Shown piece after piece: positions 1-3,335 of a DNA stretch of 6,211 nt. The DNA comes from Verrucomicrobiales bacterium (GTDB lineage Bacteria > Verrucomicrobiota > Verrucomicrobiia > Verrucomicrobiales > DEV007): assembly GCA_017991025.1 (NCBI GenBank), contig JAGNMT010000228.1, positions 1-6,211 of the forward strand. The letters are read 5' to 3'. The notes under the pieces are model-generated. The model was not told the origin of the DNA. It searched no databases and saw only the letters and a list, made by a program, of their open reading frames with translations. The number at the start of each line of letters is the position of its first letter. The stretch's first letter is position 1. Position numbers and translations under genes: made by a program.

Positions 1-453
1 ATTGGGTCCGAAAACGCAGACCGGCCCGAGTGATCCGAAGCACGAGCGAATGTTATTTGCCCTGTCGATGACCGGCTGCCTCCAACTCCCGGTGCGCGCG
101 GCGAGGGCGGCAATTCTCAGCTGCGAGATGGTGCGTGGCAGTTCCGCTCCGGCAAGTCGGGGAGTCTTGGGCAATGCCGTCTCGAGGTGAGCCATCTCGA
201 TGAGGTCATTGGCCCGTTCCTCGATTTTTCCGGCAAACGATTCGAGAAAAGAGGCAAAACGCTCCCCGGACATGGCACGCATTTCCAGGAAAGCAGCATG
301 GGCAGAGCTCAGGGCAGCTTCGCAGTCCGCCCAGGAGCTGACGGGATAACTGGCGGGGAGAAGTTCTCCGGTGGCGGGGTTTGACGACTGGAAGGTGCCG
401 GTTTTATCAGCGGCGCGCCATTCTCCGGCGATGAGGACTGGTTCTAGAGACAT
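1..453 (-). CDS. Aldehyde dehydrogenase, alpha-ketoglutarate semialdehyde dehydrogenase-like (N-terminal part, runs off left edge)
   Basis: Reading the minus strand from the ATG at 453-451 gives 151 codons with no stop up to base 1, so only the N-terminus is present. The protein begins MSLEPVLIAGEW and contains ALDH-fold landmarks: SSNPATGELLP at about 23-33, then HLETALPKTPRLAGAELPRT at about 89-108, and SLGPVCVFGPN at 141-151, the last being the start of the NAD(P)-binding Rossmann region. The ET-LPxxRLxGE-xRTxxQLR pattern is characteristic of NADP-dependent aldehyde dehydrogenases that oxidise 2-oxoglutarate semialdehyde (2,5-dioxopentanoate) to 2-oxoglutarate, the last step of hydroxyproline, glucarate/galactarate and oxidative pentose catabolism. 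The catalytic Cys and Glu lie outside the window and cannot be checked. No clear Shine-Dalgarno precedes the ATG. It lies 71 bp downstream of the M24 peptidase gene on the same strand, so co-transcription is likely. Another substrate within the ALDH superfamily remains possible. Confidence 0.88.
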   Translation of the reverse strand, partial: MSLEPVLIAGEWRAADKTGTFQSSNPATGELLPASYPVSSWADCEAALSSAHAAFLEMRAMSGERFASFLESFAGKIEERANDLIEMAHLETALPKTPRLAGAELPRTISQLRIAALAARTGSWRQPVIDRANNIRSCFGSLGPVCVFGPN

Positions 454-485
454 AGAGATGTGGTAATTTCGTTCGGAAGGTTCGC

Positions 486-503
486 GACGGGAGCCTTCCC
501 GTC
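486..503 (-). other. Intercistronic stem-loop between peptidase and aldehyde dehydrogenase genes
   Basis: A perfect 7-bp inverted repeat (gacggga / tcccgtc) with a 4-base loop lies in the 71-bp gap between the M24 peptidase stop and the dehydrogenase start. On the minus strand it is not followed by a run of T, so it is not a convincing intrinsic terminator. It could act as an mRNA-stability or processing hairpin between two cistrons, or be chance. Confidence 0.4.
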
Positions 504-524
504 AAGGTGGCGTTCCGCTGCCTT

Positions 525-1628
525 TCAGACCAAATCGAGCGGAAAATGCGAGAGCTGACGGAATCCGTCTGCGGTGATGAGGTAGTTGTTTTCCAGCCGG
601 ATCCCTGCCCGGAGGGTCTTCCCGTAGAGACCCGGCTCAAAGGCAACGACGTCACCCGCCTGAAAGGTATCGTCCCAGCCCGGGTTGATCCTCGGCACTT
701 CGTGAGCATCGAGTCCGATTCCGTGACCGGCGTGATGGAAAAATTCGTATCCCTTCCAGCCGTGGAGTTCGCCGTGGACAAAGTCGAACATCTCGCGGCA
801 AGACTGCCCCGGTCGCAGCATCGCTTCCCCTTGCTGCATCACTTCGAGGATTCGCGCGTGGGCGGCGGCTTGGTCATCGGTGGGGTCACGGTCCACCGCA
901 AAAGTTCGACAAAGGTCGCTGCGATAGCCTCGCACGCCGACCCCGATATCGAGGGGAAAGAGCTCACCGGCGGAGACCGTGTGGCCCGGCCTCGCGAGTC
1001 CTCCGGGAGTGGCGCATTGAAAATCCTGGCCCCAGCCGGAGAGAAACTCGCCTGCTGCCAAGGTCGCTACTTTTAGCATCTCGGCCATGATCTCGACCTC
1101 CCCGATGCCCGGTTCGAGAAGCCGCTTTGCGGTGGCGTAGGTCAGATCTGCGCACCGGACCGAAAATTCGAGCGCGGCGACTTCGTCGCTTTCTTTGTGG
1201 CGGCGAAGATACTGATACTTCTCCGAGATATCGCGGCAGATAGGTCCAGAAAGAAGCGCCGACGGGGTTTGTTCGTCGGTACCGACAGTCTTGAACCCGG
1301 CCAGAACCGGATTCAAACTCTCCGCCAGGCAGGCACTGAGAACCGGTTTGAGGGTGCAGAGGTGATTCGGAACATACGCCGCCACTGCATCCGCCGCCGG
1401 GGCAGAGGGAGAGGCGTCGTGAGTGAGGAGCGTGACCTCTCCGGAAGTTGCCACCACCACCGCCGTCGGTGTCAGTGGCTGCCCGTGCCAATAGCCGGTG
1501 AGCGCGTGGACGTAGTGACGATTGAAAAAGACCGCAGCATCGAGACTTTCGCCCGCGAGGAGCGCCCTCAGTTTATCCTGACGGGATCGGCAAAAGGCGG
1601 GGCTGAGATTCGGAAACTGGTCTGACAT
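525..1628 (-). CDS. M24 family metallopeptidase, Xaa-Pro aminopeptidase/dipeptidase type
   Basis: The 367-residue product from the ATG at 1628 has the two-domain layout of aminopeptidase P/prolidase. A creatinase-N-like domain (about 1-135, with FFNRHYVHALTGYWHG) precedes a pita-bread catalytic domain (about 140-365). All five expected metal ligands are visible: D227 in FPLDIGV, D238 in YRSDLCRTF, H302 in HHAGHGIGLDAHE, E331 in AFEPGLY and E346 in IRLENNYLI. H309 in the same HE motif is the usual catalytic histidine. The family hydrolyses the bond N-terminal to proline using two Mn, Co or Zn ions. No signal peptide is seen, so it is probably cytoplasmic. The frame stays open upstream to a GTG at 1760, but homology-like sequence starts at the ATG and the 44 extra residues look unrelated, so the ATG was chosen. 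It lacks a clear Shine-Dalgarno. It is the first gene of a likely two-gene or longer minus-strand unit with the aldehyde dehydrogenase. Exact specificity (Xaa-Pro dipeptide, longer peptide or Xaa-Hyp) cannot be read from sequence. Confidence 0.93.
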   Translation of the reverse strand: MSDQFPNLSPAFCRSRQDKLRALLAGESLDAAVFFNRHYVHALTGYWHGQPLTPTAVVVATSGEVTLLTHDASPSAPAADAVAAYVPNHLCTLKPVLSACLAESLNPVLAGFKTVGTDEQTPSALLSGPICRDISEKYQYLRRHKESDEVAALEFSVRCADLTYATAKRLLEPGIGEVEIMAEMLKVATLAAGEFLSGWGQDFQCATPGGLARPGHTVSAGELFPLDIGVGVRGYRSDLCRTFAVDRDPTDDQAAAHARILEVMQQGEAMLRPGQSCREMFDFVHGELHGWKGYEFFHHAGHGIGLDAHEVPRINPGWDDTFQAGDVVAFEPGLYGKTLRAGIRLENNYLITADGFRQLSHFPLDLV

Positions 1629-1814
1629 GGTGCAGGAGAGTAAGGCCGGAGTGATTCGACGGGCAAGCTCGAATTTGCAGCCTCCCAGAGTACCGAGAAG
1701 CTGCAGTAGATACGCGAAAAAGGTCAGCCTGTCCTTTACCTCCGCCAAGAGTCCGGACACAATTCGGAGATTCGAACTTTTCCGTAGATCTCCTTTTCCC
1801 CCCTCCTTTTCACT
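1629..1814. promoter_or_regulatory. Divergent intergenic region, presumed promoters for both gene pairs
   Basis: This 186-bp stretch separates the start codons of the minus-strand peptidase and the plus-strand dimethylformamidase-like gene, so it must hold the promoters of both units unless they are read from elsewhere. No well-spaced sigma-70 pair was recognised on either strand. It contains a perfect ATTCGA/TCGAAT inverted repeat (1654-1674), another ATTCGAA copy with a TTCGAA palindrome (1770-1776), and a GGAGAT/ATCTCC stem (1766-1771 with 1788-1793). The last about 25 bases before the plus-strand ATG are almost pure pyrimidine and hold no Shine-Dalgarno. Confidence 0.55.
1654..1674. repeat. 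Inverted repeat ATTCGA-N9-TCGAAT, possible operator
   Basis: Two perfect 6-base arms (1654-1659 and 1669-1674) are separated by 9 bases, giving a 15-bp centre-to-centre spacing that is larger than one helical turn. The half-site recurs at 1770-1775. The position 26 bp upstream of the peptidase start would suit a repressor site, but no bound factor can be named and a chance origin is possible. Confidence 0.3.
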
Positions 1815-3251
1815 ATGAACATGCCCCGCCGCCGCCTCATCGGTTCACTTGCGTTTTCGCTCGCGACCGGCCTCCACGCCATCGACGAAGGTCGCTCGCT
1901 CTACATCGAGGGATATTCCGGCGAGATCAGCTACGCCCCCGGCGAGGAACTGCAGCTCCATCTTTCCAGTCCGTCCGCCACCTGCGAACTCACGATTGCC
2001 CGGCTAGGCCGCGAACGAACCGTCGTCTTGGAGCAGAAGAAAGTGGAAGGAATCGTGGAACATCCCGTCCCGATGAATGCCTCCTCCCATGGGTGCAACT
2101 GGCCCGTCGCCTTCCGCTTTCCGATCCCTCAGAATTGGAAAACAGGCTACTATGAAGTCACGATGCGAGTCAGTGATGGCGGTGGCACTTACACGCAGCG
2201 CAATCGGCGTAGCTCCGAGTCGACTTGTTTTTTTGTGGTGCGGCCCGCCGTGCCCGGGAAGGACAGTCAGATCCTGCTGCAGCTCTCCACTCACACCTAC
2301 AATGCCTACAACAACTGGGGCGGGTCGAGTCTCTACGCCTACCATGGGCGAGCGGGATTGCAGGGACACCAGGTCAGTTATCTCCGTCCTCCCGCATCGC
2401 AGTTTTCGAAATGGGAGCTGCCCTTTGTCGTCTGGGCCGAGAGCAACGGGTATGCTATCGACTACGCAACCAACCTCGATCTCGAATTGCATCCCGAACT
2501 CGTGAATTCCTACAAACTGGTCCTCAGCGTCGGGCATGATGAATACTGGTCGGCGGCGATGCGGAATACGGTGGAAGGGTTCACTGCCGGAGGCGGGAAT
2601 GTCGCGTTCTTTTCCGGCAACACCTGTTGTTGGCAAGTGCGCTGGAGTCCGGAAACCAAGTCTCTGGTTTCCTGGAAGCAGGGATTCAATCAGGACGAAA
2701 AATATTCCTCCCTTGCGACAACCATCCCCGAGCTCACGTCCCTCTGGAGTCACTACCTCGTGGGTCGACCGGAGAATGCCATGACCGGTGTCGGATTCCT
2801 CCACGGTGGCTACCACAAGAGCCACGAGCAACTCATGGACGCAAGCGGTGCCTTCAAGGTTCATCGTCCCGAGCATTGGCTCTTTGAAAAAACAAAACTC
2901 GAAGCCGAAACAGAATTTGGAGGAGAAAACACCATCGTCGGGTACGAATGCGACGGCTGTGAACTTGAGTGGAGAGACGGGCTGCCCTTCCCCACGCATC
3001 GCGATGGCACACCCGAGAGCTTCACCGTTCTTGCCACCGCACCGGCGAAGTGGGCACCCGGTGACTGCTTGTGGTATAGCCAATGGCCCGGTCCTGACCA
3101 CACCGGAAACGCAGTTCTCGGTGTCCATACGACAGCCGGAGGCGGCACCGTCGTGACCGTCGGGTCGACCGATTGGGCCCACGGCCTTGGAGGTGCCGAC
3201 CCGGCCGTCATGCAGATCACCCGGAACGTGCTCGACCGGCTCGGGAAGTGA
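1815..3251 (+). CDS. Exported N,N-dimethylformamidase large-subunit-like protein (predicted mononuclear iron amidohydrolase)
   Basis: The 478-residue protein matches the catalytic C-terminal part of the dimethylformamidase (DMFase) beta subunit. Diagnostic stretches are THTYNAYNNWGGSSLYAY (159-176), LVLSVGHDEYWSAAMRNTVE (235-254), GGGNVAFFSGNTCCWQVRW (259-277), VGYECDG (375-381) and a C-terminal GGGTVVTVGSTDWAHGL (442-458). The known DMFase hydrolyses dimethylformamide to formate and dimethylamine at an iron held by two Tyr and one Glu. Here E243 (in GHDEYW) and Y162 are good ligand candidates, Y112 or Y113 a possible second Tyr, with H241 and E378 as likely nearby catalytic residues; this is assigned from motif spacing, not an alignment. 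Residues 1-22 form a signal peptide (PRRRLIG, a hydrophobic core, then LHA before I23), possibly twin-arginine type. The classical subunit is about 760 residues with an N-terminal lectin-like region that is absent here, and no small alpha subunit is visible nearby. The ATG at 1821 is an alternative start. The real substrate is unknown and need not be dimethylformamide. Confidence 0.87.
   Translation: MNMPRRRLIGSLAFSLATGLHAIDEGRSLYIEGYSGEISYAPGEELQLHLSSPSATCELTIARLGRERTVVLEQKKVEGIVEHPVPMNASSHGCNWPVAFRFPIPQNWKTGYYEVTMRVSDGGGTYTQRNRRSSESTCFFVVRPAVPGKDSQILLQLSTHTYNAYNNWGGSSLYAYHGRAGLQGHQVSYLRPPASQFSKWELPFVVWAESNGYAIDYATNLDLELHPELVNSYKLVLSVGHDEYWSAAMRNTVEGFTAGGGNVAFFSGNTCCWQVRWSPETKSLVSWKQGFNQDEKYSSLATTIPELTSLWSHYLVGRPENAMTGVGFLHGGYHKSHEQLMDASGAFKVHRPEHWLFEKTKLEAETEFGGENTIVGYECDGCELEWRDGLPFPTHRDGTPESFTVLATAPAKWAPGDCLWYSQWPGPDHTGNAVLGVHTTAGGGTVVTVGSTDWAHGLGGADPAVMQITRNVLDRLGK
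2651..2672. repeat. Perfect 8-bp inverted repeat inside the DMFase-like gene
   Basis: GGAAACCA (2651-2658) and TGGTTTCC (2665-2672) are exact reverse complements around a 6-base loop. The hairpin falls in codons for SPETKSLVSW, just after the conserved GNTCCWQVRW segment. It has no T-run after it, so it is not a terminator. It is probably fortuitous, although it could slow ribosomes or fold in the mRNA. Confidence 0.45.
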
Positions 3252-3335
3252 AGCCACTGCGAAATCCGAGACACGCAGATACGACGGGATTTTGATTTCT
3301 CTTTCTCCGCGCCCTTATGTAGGGTTCCGACCGTT
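3252..3335. other. 84-bp intergenic gap between the two plus-strand exported-protein genes
   Basis: No strong terminator is present: the best stems are AGTG/CACT and CTGCG/CGCAG (3257-3261 with 3274-3278, 12-base loop) and neither is followed by a T-run. A weak sigma-70-like pair, TTGATT (3292-3297) and TATGTA (3316-3321) with an 18-base spacer, would leave a leader under 10 bases and is not convincing. An AGGG at 3321-3324, with the GGG ending 11 bases before the ATG, is at best a poor ribosome-binding site. The gap is compatible with co-transcription of the two genes. Confidence 0.45.

Noticed and set aside
507..1076. A 189-codon plus-strand frame opposite the M24 peptidase
   Set aside because: It is antisense to the intact catalytic domain with all five metal ligands, and has no domain of its own.
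1629..1760. N-terminal extension of the M24 peptidase to a GTG at 1760
   Set aside because: The added 44 residues do not look like part of the creatinase-N domain, and the ATG at 1628 gives a normal-length family member.
1627..1818. A 63-codon plus-strand frame whose TGA overlaps the DMFase-like ATG as ATGA, suggestive of translational coupling
   Set aside because: Its start codon overlaps the peptidase start codon on the other strand, it has no ribosome-binding site, and the product is a basic, low-complexity sequence with no known features. The ATGA overlap is probably chance.
2763..3170. GGTCGACC palindrome present twice (2763-2770 and 3163-3170)
   Set aside because: Both copies are inside coding sequence of a GC-rich gene and encode unrelated residues, so chance is the simplest explanation.
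2004..3257. A 417-codon open frame on the minus strand opposite the DMFase-like gene
   Set aside because: The plus-strand frame has strong family motifs throughout, and the antisense product has no recognisable features.
3292..3321. TTGATT-N18-TATGTA as a promoter for the LamG protein gene
   Set aside because: The -10 element is a poor match and the predicted transcript would start only a few bases before the ATG.
3317..3322. ATGTAG minimal start-stop upstream of the LamG gene
   Set aside because: It has no ribosome-binding site and a six-base start-stop is expected by chance.
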